A stretch of 64,000 bases of DNA from Methanomassiliicoccales archaeon UBA280. Its GTDB lineage: Archaea; Thermoplasmatota; Thermoplasmata; SG8-5. Where the stretch lies: NCBI GenBank assembly GCA_002499085.1, contig DAKD01000036.1:1-64000 (forward strand), in the 5' to 3' direction. How positions within the stretch are numbered: position 1 is the stretch's first letter; each line of letters opens with the position of its first letter. A program made the position numbers and the translations under genes. Under the pieces are notes generated by a model that was not told the origin of the DNA, did not search any database, and saw only the letters and a program-made list of their open reading frames with translations. Positions 25,679-32,913 of this stretch are shown here, one piece after another.

Positions 25679-25970
25679 GTGCGAAGAACGAGCATGCCCA
25701 CCTGAAGTTTTCACCGCAGACGGCACTGCCGTCGAGGCCCAGACGATGTCCGAAGAACTCGTCAGGGTTTACTGAATATTTCCTTTTGCGTAAGGTGTCT
25801 CAACGAGGCATAGCCTCGTCTGACTTGATGGCGCACTTCGTTTGCCAAAAAGAGCCAGCGCAGTTCGGAGCTTCAAAAAGAAAAACTCCTCGAAGCCGAT
25901 TTTTAAAATTTTTCTGGAAGTTTGGAATGGCGAAAGTATCAAATAGTAATTACAACATGTATATACTTAG
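25679..25970. other. Intergenic region before the toxin-like gene
   Basis: About 290 bp without a convincing gene. A frame is open from 25648 to 26010, but it runs through the hairpin and has no recognisable protein character. It contains a small hairpin (ACGAGGC-ATA-GCCTCGT, about 25803-25819) and, at its end, a TATA-like TGTATATACTT. Confidence 0.4.
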
Positions 25971-26051
25971 GGTGCTTACACGGAATACCTATGGAAAGGC
26001 CAGGAGCTGAAACTATCCAACGCTGCATACCGGGAACTGTTCAAACACAGT

Positions 26052-26243
26052 ATGGACATGTTTGACGTTCTGGACATCCTGGAAACTGGCTATGATTGCG
26101 AACGTTCCAGGCGTAAGAAAGGAACATACGAGCGATGTAAGAAATCTCACAACAAAACCTGGAAGGTAGTGGTCGTGGAAAGCATCCAGAAATGGAACGA
26201 TACACCTGTATGGCTGATAATCCATGTGGGGGTGATGAAATGA
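26052..26243 (+). CDS. Toxin-like protein, start codon uncertain or lost
   Basis: The reading frame encodes YDCERSRRKKGTYERC ... WKVVVVES ... VWLIIHVG, the pattern of small DUF4258/RelE-like toxin candidates that sit before zinc-finger antitoxins. The only ATGs in frame are at 26052 and 26058, yet the frame is open and protein-like back to 25971, adding AYTEYLWKGQELKLSNAAY, which looks like the true N-terminus of this family. Between the stop at 25968 and 26052 there is no ATG, GTG or TTG in frame. Either an unusual start is used or the 5' end carries a frameshift, making this a decaying gene. The stop overlaps the next ATG by 4 nt. Confidence 0.6.
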   Translation: MDMFDVLDILETGYDCERSRRKKGTYERCKKSHNKTWKVVVVESIQKWNDTPVWLIIHVGVMK

Positions 26244-26566
26244 AAAGAGAACTGAAAAAAGAAAAAATCAAGTGCCAATGCGGCAAATGGACCGAACCGA
26301 AAGAGTTCAACATTGACGGCTTCAAGATGCGTGGATCGGAATGTTCTAGCTGCGGTGAAACCTACCTCAATCCGGAGGATGCGAACCAAGCCCTTATCTA
26401 CAATAAAATAAAACACGAGGTTCTTACTGGAAAAATCGCGAAATCTGGAAACTCGATTGTAGTTCGTCTGCCTAAGAGACTTGTTGAGGCGTTGAACCTG
26501 ACAGCTGGCGAAACCGTTACCATTTCCTTTGAAAACCCGAAAACCGTAAAGCTCATATGTAGCTGA
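26240..26566 (+). CDS. Zinc-finger plus AbrB-type antitoxin-like regulator
   Basis: 108 residues. An N-terminal YgiT/MqsA-type zinc finger (CQCGKW and CSSCGETY supplying four Cys) is followed by a C-terminal AbrB/MazE-like half (KIAKSGNSIVVRLPKRLVEALNLTAGETVTI). The order zinc finger then DNA-binding domain matches antitoxins paired with small RelE/MqsR-like toxins. The start at 26240 overlaps the toxin-like stop (ATGA). It may neutralise the upstream protein and repress the promoter before it (inference). Confidence 0.78.
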   Translation: MKRELKKEKIKCQCGKWTEPKEFNIDGFKMRGSECSSCGETYLNPEDANQALIYNKIKHEVLTGKIAKSGNSIVVRLPKRLVEALNLTAGETVTISFENPKTVKLICS

Positions 26567-26722
26567 ATATTTGAAAGCGCTCTGAACATGCGGGCGGGGG
26601 CAGAGCAACGACGGTTGCGAGCAAGCCGAATTTTGAATTTGAACTAGGGGCGCGATCGAGGATTCGACATAAATCCGAAAGGCGAGTGTCTTGGATTCGT
26701 CCGGATAGGCAAGCGCCTGACC

Positions 26723-27214
26723 TCAGCCCTCCGCCAGTATCCTCTCCACCGCCTTCCTGAGCCCGCCGTCACCTTCCGCCAGAATGAACCTGAGGCCCAT
26801 GCGCTTCGCAACTTCCCTGTCGCTCTCGAAATCCCCGACGAACCATGAGTTCGGGAAGTCGATGCCATATTCTGCGCCGGCCTGCTGGAACAGGCCGGTT
26901 TCCGGTTTCCTGCACCCGCAGTTCTCGTCGGGCCTGTGCGGGCAGTGGTATATCCTCTCGATCCTGCCGCCGGCTGCCTCTATCTCGCAAAGCATGTTGT
27001 TGTGAATGACCCCGAGGCCTGCCTCGGACAGGAAGCCGCGGTTTATCGCGGACTGGTTGGTGATTATGAATACCAGGTAACCGGAGCCTGAGAGTTTGGC
27101 TATGGCCTCCTTCGCGCCTTCGAGGAACTCGAACTGGCCCCATGAGGTGACATAGCTGCCCCTGTTCAGCCTGTTGATGACGCCGTCCCTGTCCAGAAAA
27201 ACAGCCCTATCCAC
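26723..27214 (-). CDS. gmhB: D-glycero-D-manno-heptose 1,7-bisphosphate phosphatase
   Basis: A 163-residue HAD phosphatase of the GmhB/histidinol-phosphatase group. Seen: FLDRDGVINRL (catalytic DxD), IITNQSAINRG, the zinc-loop pattern CPHRPDENCGCRKPETG, and WFVGDFESDREVA (final Mg2+ Asp). It removes the C7 phosphate of heptose bisphosphate in nucleotide-heptose synthesis. Last gene of a five-gene operon; it overlaps gmhA by 8 nt. Confidence 0.88.
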   Translation of the reverse strand: MDRAVFLDRDGVINRLNRGSYVTSWGQFEFLEGAKEAIAKLSGSGYLVFIITNQSAINRGFLSEAGLGVIHNNMLCEIEAAGGRIERIYHCPHRPDENCGCRKPETGLFQQAGAEYGIDFPNSWFVGDFESDREVAKRMGLRFILAEGDGGLRKAVERILAEG

Positions 27215-27800
27215 GCCTGGCCATCTCCTCTTCCTTCATCATGAGCGTGGTGAGATGGTCTATGAGCATGTGCACGTCCTCTGTCTTCTGCATGTTGTGC
27301 ACCGGAACGATAAGGCACAGGTCCGCCATGTCCTTTATCTTGCCGCCGTCGAAGCCAGTTATCCCGACAGTCACGCCGCCGTTCTCCCTGGCATACCGGA
27401 TGGCCCTGAGCACGTTCTCGGAGTTGCCGCTGCCGGAGATTCCGACGACAACGTCTCCGGGCTCGAACAGGTTCTTGAGCTGCTCCACGAAAATATCCTC
27501 GTAGCAGGAGTCGTTGCCCCAGGCCAGCATCTGCGGTATGTTGTCGGCGAGCGACAGGGCCTTGAACCTCGGCCTGCCTTCGACTATCGTGCCCTTCGCA
27601 AGGTCGCTGGTGAAATGCGACGCTGTCGATGCGCTGCCGCCGTTGCCGCAGAAGAATATCTTCCTGTTCTTGGCCCTGGCATCGAAGAATATCTGAGCCA
27701 GTTTGTCGAAGAAGTCGGAATTGTTCTGCCGGATTTCCCCGAGTATGCGTATCATGTCGCCCAGGTACTCGTCTGTGAATTTTCTCCTGAATTCGGTCAT
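27207..27800 (-). CDS. gmhA: Sedoheptulose-7-phosphate isomerase (GmhA)
   Basis: A 197-residue SIS-domain isomerase turning sedoheptulose 7-phosphate into D-glycero-D-manno-heptose 7-phosphate. Seen: FFCGNGGSASTASHFTSDLAKG (phosphosugar-binding loop with the family's His), SLADNIPQMLAWGND, GDVVVGISGSGNSENVLRA, and the C-terminal metal-site segment EDVHMLIDHLTTLM. Length is standard. It lies 4 bp after the kinase gene. Confidence 0.93.
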   Translation of the reverse strand: MTEFRRKFTDEYLGDMIRILGEIRQNNSDFFDKLAQIFFDARAKNRKIFFCGNGGSASTASHFTSDLAKGTIVEGRPRFKALSLADNIPQMLAWGNDSCYEDIFVEQLKNLFEPGDVVVGISGSGNSENVLRAIRYARENGGVTVGITGFDGGKIKDMADLCLIVPVHNMQKTEDVHMLIDHLTTLMMKEEEMARRG

Positions 27801-27804
27801 CTCA

Positions 27805-28812
27805 TCACCCGTTAATTATCGATGCTCCCTTCTTGTCGAAATGGAAGTCCAGCGGGCTAAGGCCCTCGGCCCTCAGCGCCTTGGTCACCTTATTCTGGTT
27901 GGCCTTCTCGCAGAACAGCATCATGTACCCGCCGCCGCCCGCGCCGGTGAGCTTGCCTCCCATCGCGCCGTTCTTCTTGGCTATGCCCATGAGCTTGTCT
28001 ATCCTGGGATTCGTTATGCCCTGGGCGAGGTTCTTCTTTGTCTGCCATGAGTGGTCCAGAAGCCTTCCGAACTCCATCAGGTCGCCCGATTCTATTGCCT
28101 TCTTCACATCGTAGGCGACCTGTTTGATGGCATGCAGCGACTCGACCACGTGGCCGGACTTGTCCTTCGTGGACCTGTCCTGCGACCTCAGTATCTTGGA
28201 GGACTCGCGTGTCCGGCCGGTGAAGAACAGCATCACGTCGTTCTCCAGCCTGAGTTTGACCTCCCTGGGTATCTTCAGCGACTCCACTTCGGTGGTGCCG
28301 TTCCTGTTGAATTTGATGAAGTTGATGCCTCCGAAAGCGCTGGCGTACTCGTCCTGCTTGCCAATGGGCATCCCGAGGTCATGGAATTCTATCTTGTATG
28401 CGAGCTCGGCCATCTCCTTCTTGCCCAGTTTCAGCCTCTCGAGCTGGTTGATGGTGTTGATCATGTTCACGGTCACAGCGCCCGAGGAGCCCAGGCCGGT
28501 GCCCGGCGGAATTTCCGAAGCCATGAAGATGTTCAGCCCCCTCTGCACGTTGAAGTGCTTGAGCACGGCCACGGGAATGTCCAGGCCTTCTCCGTACTTG
28601 AGATGGTAGGCGTCCGAGACAGTCTGGTTGAGCTGCAGGTCCGAGGAGATTATCTGGATGCGGTCGTCCAGCCTCATCTCGAGTACCGTGTAAATATACT
28701 TGTTTATGGACGCGCTGACCACCACGCCTCCGTACTTCTCGTAGTAGGATGCGAGGTCTGTCCCGCCTCCGCCGAAGCTTATCCTCACAGGTGAGCGGCT
28801 AATCAGCGTCAT
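27805..28812 (-). CDS. hddA: D-glycero-D-manno-heptose 7-phosphate kinase (GHMP family)
   Basis: A 335-residue GHMP kinase. Motif 1 is RSPVRISFGGGGTDL near the start. The ATP loop is PPGTGLGSSGA at about 103-113. The C-terminal motif 3 is MGGKLTGAGGGGYMM. These features and the flanking gmhA, gmhB and nucleotidyltransferase genes identify HddA, which phosphorylates C1 of the heptose 7-phosphate. Its start overlaps the upstream gene by 14 nt. Confidence 0.9.
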   Translation of the reverse strand: MTLISRSPVRISFGGGGTDLASYYEKYGGVVVSASINKYIYTVLEMRLDDRIQIISSDLQLNQTVSDAYHLKYGEGLDIPVAVLKHFNVQRGLNIFMASEIPPGTGLGSSGAVTVNMINTINQLERLKLGKKEMAELAYKIEFHDLGMPIGKQDEYASAFGGINFIKFNRNGTTEVESLKIPREVKLRLENDVMLFFTGRTRESSKILRSQDRSTKDKSGHVVESLHAIKQVAYDVKKAIESGDLMEFGRLLDHSWQTKKNLAQGITNPRIDKLMGIAKKNGAMGGKLTGAGGGGYMMLFCEKANQNKVTKALRAEGLSPLDFHFDKKGASIING

Positions 28813-29509
28813 TCAGTTCCCTTTTCGCGCGCTCCAGGCCGTCGGGCGTGCCTATGTCGTAGAATCTCCTGGGCGTCAAAAATCCAAAGAGTCGGCCCCT
28901 ATTTATTAATTGTGGCAGAATCGCCTCCTCCAGCGAGAACTTCCTGCCCGGCGCAAGGTCCAGGATGTTCCGGTCGAACAGGGATAGACCGGCCTCGAGG
29001 CAGTTCATGGATGCGGGCGGGTTCTTTTTCACGTAATCCAGCACCCTGCCGTCCTTTGCCAATCTGACATTGTTGGGAGCGATCGAGTCGGTGTTCTCGT
29101 AAACCGTGATTGCGCCTTCGGCATTGTTCTTCTCGAAGCATTCTGAAAGATCGTCCAGATCCAGCGGGAGATAGCTGTCGCCGTAAGCCAGGAAGAAGGA
29201 CCCGTCAAGCAGGTGCCTTGCATTCAGCAATGCCCCGCCCGTGCCCAATGGCTCGGGTTCGACGGAATGCACTATCCCGACGTCGAAACCTGTCCCGTCC
29301 CCGAAATGGGCCTCTATGTTGTCATGCAGATGGCCGGTGCAGAACACGAACCTCTCCACGCCCCAGTCCCGGAAATGTTCGACAATGTACTGCAGGAACG
29401 GTTTGCTGTGCACCGGGACCATGGGCTTGGGTATGTCGAATGTGAGCGGGCGCAGCCTTGTGCCGAGGCCCCCGCAGATTATTGCCGCCTGGCGGGCCTT
29501 CATTCTCAT
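28799..29509 (-). CDS. hddC: Heptose 1-phosphate guanylyltransferase-like nucleotidyltransferase
   Basis: A 236-residue nucleotidyltransferase with AAIICGGLGTRLRPLT (nucleotide-binding G-x-G-T-R-L), DIPKPMVPV, EPEPLGTGGAL and LAYGDSYL (metal-binding Asp). Its context, with heptose isomerase, kinase and phosphatase, points to HddC, making GDP-D-glycero-D-manno-heptose. GTP versus another NTP cannot be proved by eye. It starts in a 4-nt overlap with the epimerase stop; an in-frame ATG at 29503 is also possible. Confidence 0.85.
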   Translation of the reverse strand: MRMKARQAAIICGGLGTRLRPLTFDIPKPMVPVHSKPFLQYIVEHFRDWGVERFVFCTGHLHDNIEAHFGDGTGFDVGIVHSVEPEPLGTGGALLNARHLLDGSFFLAYGDSYLPLDLDDLSECFEKNNAEGAITVYENTDSIAPNNVRLAKDGRVLDYVKKNPPASMNCLEAGLSLFDRNILDLAPGRKFSLEEAILPQLINRGRLFGFLTPRRFYDIGTPDGLERAKRELNDAD

Positions 29510-30456
29510 CTCCCGTAGACATAAGGGTTGGCGAGCAGCCAGCGCACTGTCCTGCGCACAGTCTCCTCGATGCTGACTTTCGGTTTCCAGCCCAGCGCCC
29601 GCATTCTCGAGGTGTCGAGGTGAACGAGCGGCGAATCCCCGATCCAGCCTCTCTCGCCCCCGGTGAACCTGTACCTGACATCCTTCAGGCCCATCTCATC
29701 GACGATTGTGTCGGCGACCTTTCTCACGTTCACGTATTCCTCATGCCCGAGGTTGAACAGGTTGACCCTGGCATCGGCCTTCCCGAAGCCGAGGAAGAAG
29801 CCGTCCACGCAGTCCCCGATGTAAAGGTATGACTTCCTGGCTGTGCCGTCGCCCAGAATCTCAAGTTCCCTCGGGTCTTGACTGAGCTTCTTCACGAAAT
29901 CGTAAGTCACGCCGTGCGGGTGCCTCTCGCCCTGGACCGAAACGAACCTGTACGTCCAGGCCTGCATGCCGTAAGCCTCGCAGAAAGCCTCGATCAGGCC
30001 CTCGCAGGCAAGCTTCGAGGCGCCGTAGAAAGAGGTCTGGCGCGGATGGTAGGACTCGGGCGTGGGAAAAACGTCCGGCTCGCCGTAGGTCGCCGCGGTC
30101 GATGAAAAAACAATCCTCTTCACATCGTTCCTGCGCATGGCCTCGAGCACGTTGTACGTGACAATGAGGTTCCGGTCTATGTCCCGGAAATTATCCTCCA
30201 GGCCGCGGCGCACGTCGGCGTTCGCGGCCAGGTGGAAGACCGTGTCCGCGCCTTTCAGGGCTTTGACTGTCTTCTTCAGGTCCCCGAGGTCGAATTTCTC
30301 CAGACTGACTTTTCCCGAGTCCAGGTGCCCGGCTATGTTCTCGCGGAAGCCGGTGCTCATGTTGTCGATGACGGTAACATCATGGCCCTGGCCCACCAGC
30401 CTGTCCACGACATGGCTGGCGATGAACCCGCAACCTCCTGTCACAATGGATTTCAT
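29506..30456 (-). CDS. NAD-dependent sugar epimerase/dehydratase (SDR family)
   Basis: A 316-residue extended SDR. Seen: the NAD-binding TGGCGFIASHVVDRL at the N-terminus, VIDNMSTG (family acidic/STG loop of UDP-glucose 4-epimerase-like enzymes), HLAANADVR, SSTAATYGEP, and the catalytic YGASK (YxxxK). The substrate is not certain: it may epimerise or modify the GDP-heptose made by the four following genes, or provide another nucleotide sugar. The ATG at 30456 is preferred to an in-frame TTG 15 nt upstream. A TATA-like TTTATTAAC is about 32 nt before it. First gene of the operon. Confidence 0.85.
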   Translation of the reverse strand: MKSIVTGGCGFIASHVVDRLVGQGHDVTVIDNMSTGFRENIAGHLDSGKVSLEKFDLGDLKKTVKALKGADTVFHLAANADVRRGLEDNFRDIDRNLIVTYNVLEAMRRNDVKRIVFSSTAATYGEPDVFPTPESYHPRQTSFYGASKLACEGLIEAFCEAYGMQAWTYRFVSVQGERHPHGVTYDFVKKLSQDPRELEILGDGTARKSYLYIGDCVDGFFLGFGKADARVNLFNLGHEEYVNVRKVADTIVDEMGLKDVRYRFTGGERGWIGDSPLVHLDTSRMRALGWKPKVSIEETVRRTVRWLLANPYVYGR

Positions 30457-31143
30457 TTTATCGGCAGGCAATAAACATATAGGTTAATAAATGATTTCCA
30501 GCCTGAACCGCCACAGCAGCTTGAGTGTTGAATGCGACATAAAGTCCGAATGCCGAAGGCTTCGGATGCAGAAAAAAGCATTCGACGATGGTGCGGGAAC
30601 ATTTTTTAGCTAAATCCAGCGCCATAAAACATCAGCAATATGTGAGCATGGACTTGGGATAGAGATGATGCAGTTCCCAATCCCGAAGGGTTGGGATACC
30701 GATAAAATTCGCCATGAATCAGCAATATCTCAGTGGATAGATTCATGAAAATTCGGTAATCAGCATTTTCTTGGCGAAGAGATTACCGAGATTCAGCCGC
30801 CTGTGACTATTGCTTTCATTGATTGAACATGTTCTCGCCGAATCCGCTTCGCGGACTCGTCTATTTCCTCGGTGAGTTCCTCACCTGCGGTCTCGCCCGC
30901 ATACCGCGACTTTTAAGTCTGCGGATAAGGGCGTTTTTATGCAATTCCGATGCGAGAAATTGTTCAATTAAAGTGCTCCCCACGATGTCAGTATGCTCCA
31001 AACATTTTCGAATCTGCCTGAATGAGTAACTGGCGGTAGGTAATCACGAAATTCAGGGTGAAGACAATTAATGGATACCCCATGCTTTGGCTTGGGGAGC
31101 ACTCATTCCCCGTATCCTATTGCGTTATTATTGGTTTTGCCGC
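30457..31143. other. Long intergenic region with several hairpins
   Basis: 687 bp with no convincing gene; a 68-codon frame at 30823-31029 looks random. It contains the heptose-operon promoter, a TCCGAA ... TTCGGA hairpin at about 30550-30575 related to the one after the lipid operon, and repeated CAGCAATAT words with inverted ATTCG/CGAAT segments (30620-30780). At 30972-31103 there is a pair of perfect 11-bp inverted repeats. Confidence 0.45.
30972..31103. repeat. 132-bp segment bounded by perfect 11-bp inverted repeats
   Basis: AGTGCTCCCCA (30972-30982) and TGGGGAGCACT (31093-31103). The right arm also pairs locally (CCCCATGCTTTGGCTTGGGG), so two alternative folds are possible. The segment ends 40 bp before the pyrE stop. 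It may be a short MITE-like or structured element; no coding content. Confidence 0.45.
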
Positions 31144-31662
31144 TCATTTCGAGGCCAATTTCCTCAGCACCCTGATGCCGGCGATCGAAACCATGTCCAC
31201 GCCTATGCCAGTAAGCGTCTCTCTCGCGCCCTCCTCCCGGTCGACAATCACGAGCGCCTTCTCCACGAGGCCGCCATGCTCGCGGACCGCGTTGATGGCC
31301 TTGACAAGGCTTCCTGCCGTGGTGACCGTGTCCTCCACGAACACCACTTTCTCGCCCGCTATCATAGAGCCCTCTATCAGGTTTCCAGTGCCGTGGCCTT
31401 TCCTCTGCTTCCGCACCATGAGGAACGGTATGCCTGTTTCCAGGGACAGGGCCGCGGCAATCGGCACCGCGCCGAGTTCGACGCCCGCGATCTTGTCGCA
31501 TGCCCCGACATGAGGGGCCATGGCCTTTGCCACCTTTTTCAGGAGCTCGGGGTGCGTGGTAACAGACCTCAGGTCGATATAGTAGTCGCTCTTCCTGCCG
31601 GATGCGAGCGTGAAGTCGCCCAGTATGAAGGCGCCGGCTTTGACAATCTCCTCTTCTAACAT
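31144..31662 (-). CDS. pyrE: Orotate phosphoribosyltransferase
   Basis: Adds ribose phosphate from PRPP to orotate in pyrimidine synthesis. 172 residues, archaeal length. Seen: GDFTLASGRKSDYYIDLR (orotate-binding start), MVRKQRKGHGTGN (catalytic loop) and the PRPP loop VVFVEDTVTTAGS. A TATA-like box on the minus strand (ATTATATAAG, about 31707-31716) lies 45-55 bp upstream. Monocistronic. Confidence 0.95.
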   Translation of the reverse strand: MLEEEIVKAGAFILGDFTLASGRKSDYYIDLRSVTTHPELLKKVAKAMAPHVGACDKIAGVELGAVPIAAALSLETGIPFLMVRKQRKGHGTGNLIEGSMIAGEKVVFVEDTVTTAGSLVKAINAVREHGGLVEKALVIVDREEGARETLTGIGVDMVSIAGIRVLRKLASK

Positions 31663-32076
31663 GTAAACAACCAGTTCCTCAAAGTGATAACGCTATAATA
31701 AACTACTTATATAATCCAACGGAACTGTGTGTTTACAGAAGTAAGCCATGCATGTAAACTACCAGCCCTAAAAAGGGCTGGCGTTTGTTGCCGGGCTGGA
31801 AGTTTACCATAGGGCAGTTGCATGCCTGATTATCAAAGCCTGTGAGCTTTGATTTCACTTGAACATATATTCACGGCATGCAACGGTGGATTGACGGCTC
31901 CTCATGCCGATTCATCTCAGCCCTGAATGACGGAGGGTGGAGCAACGATACTTCGTTGCGACTGAGCCGAATCTTGATTCGGCATTATCTCGGCATATTT
32001 ACACTAAAATATCAAAGCCTGGAGCACTCATTGATTATGGTAAAATAAGTACGGTACATGGCGGTTTCCCTTCCAC
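31663..32076. other. Intergenic region with nested perfect hairpins
   Basis: 414 bp, no gene seen. It contains the pyrE promoter and a dense run of inverted repeats. These are GTAAACT/AGTTTAC (31754 and 31801) around CCAGCCCT/AGGGCTGG (31762-31781), then GTTGCATGCC/GGCATGCAAC (31817 and 31875) around ATCAAAGC/GCTTTGAT (31832-31853), then GCAACG/CGTTGC and GCCGAATC/GATTCGGC at about 31942-31984. Confidence 0.5.
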
Positions 32077-32664
32077 CTACCAGGGCACATCCTTCTTCCC
32101 CATTTTAAACCCTATGATGTTCATTGCCCTGTGCATGAACGGTATCAGGATTATCAGGCCGATGAAACCGACGATGTATATCCCCTCTATCATGTTCCCG
32201 TAGAACCAGGACCACTGAAGGGGGATGAGGAGGATGAGGGTTCCGATGAGGAAATCGTACTGGTCCAGTATCGGGGCCTTGGCGCCGCGCTTTATCCCCA
32301 TTCGGCGCTTCAGGAAGCTGCCCAGCATGTCCCCGAACATCGAGCCGAAGCTCAGCAGGAACAGGATGAAAAGGGTGCAAAGTACGCAGGAGTTGCCAGG
32401 CAGATAAGTCCACTCGGGGACGTCCAGGGCGATCATGATGCAGACCTGGATTATCCCGAGCGTCATGCCGCTCAGGGTCCCGCCGAACAGGCCGCGCCAG
32501 GTCTTGCCGTCCCCCAGGTACCTGGTTCCGTTTGCCATCTTCTTCCCGAAGTCAACGGGCGTTCCGCCGCCGAACAGCACGGCCGCGGAGTTCGGGATGA
32601 GCATGGGAACCATGAGCCAGAGGGCCCTCATGACCGCGAGAATAGCGTCGATTAATTCCTGCAT
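32077..32664 (-). CDS. carS: CDP-archaeol synthase
   Basis: Activates unsaturated archaetidic acid with CTP to give CDP-archaeol, the precursor of all archaeal phospholipid head groups. 195-residue integral membrane protein with about five hydrophobic helices. Family motifs seen: PNSAAVLFGGGTPVDFGK, LGDGKTWRGLFGG, FGSMFGDMLGSFLKRRMGIKRG and LDQYDF. Length matches characterised CarS (DUF46). Single gene. Confidence 0.94.
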   Translation of the reverse strand: MQELIDAILAVMRALWLMVPMLIPNSAAVLFGGGTPVDFGKKMANGTRYLGDGKTWRGLFGGTLSGMTLGIIQVCIMIALDVPEWTYLPGNSCVLCTLFILFLLSFGSMFGDMLGSFLKRRMGIKRGAKAPILDQYDFLIGTLILLIPLQWSWFYGNMIEGIYIVGFIGLIILIPFMHRAMNIIGFKMGKKDVPW

Positions 32665-32830
32665 CGGCCGAGTATCGCCGGGCCCGATATTAAGGTTGTG
32701 AGGGGGCTGTTCCGACCAGGCCCTTACTATGCATCCTGCCCGACACAGGGGCAGCGGTGGCCCTGATTATCCGCACGGCCCTGGCTAAGGACTCCTGGGC
32801 AACCCCAGACTGGGTCATGAAGGGCAAAAT

Positions 32831-32850
32831 AATGTACATATAAGTACATT
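32831..32850 (+). promoter_or_regulatory. TATA box inside a perfect inverted repeat
   Basis: AATGTAC (32831-32837), ATATAA, GTACATT (32844-32850). The spacer and arms together form the TATA region for the giant gene starting at 32914. A regulator bound here would directly block TBP; binding is inferred. Confidence 0.5.
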
Positions 32851-32913
32851 AAACAAACAAAAATCTTATAACCTATGAAACACATTCCACCTCAAGAGAT
32901 AGGAGGGGTCAAG

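Noticed and set aside
30823..31029. Possible 68-residue gene in the pyrE-upstream gap
   Set aside because: No ribosome site or TATA at the right distance and an unstructured, Cys/Arg-rich translation in a hairpin-rich region.
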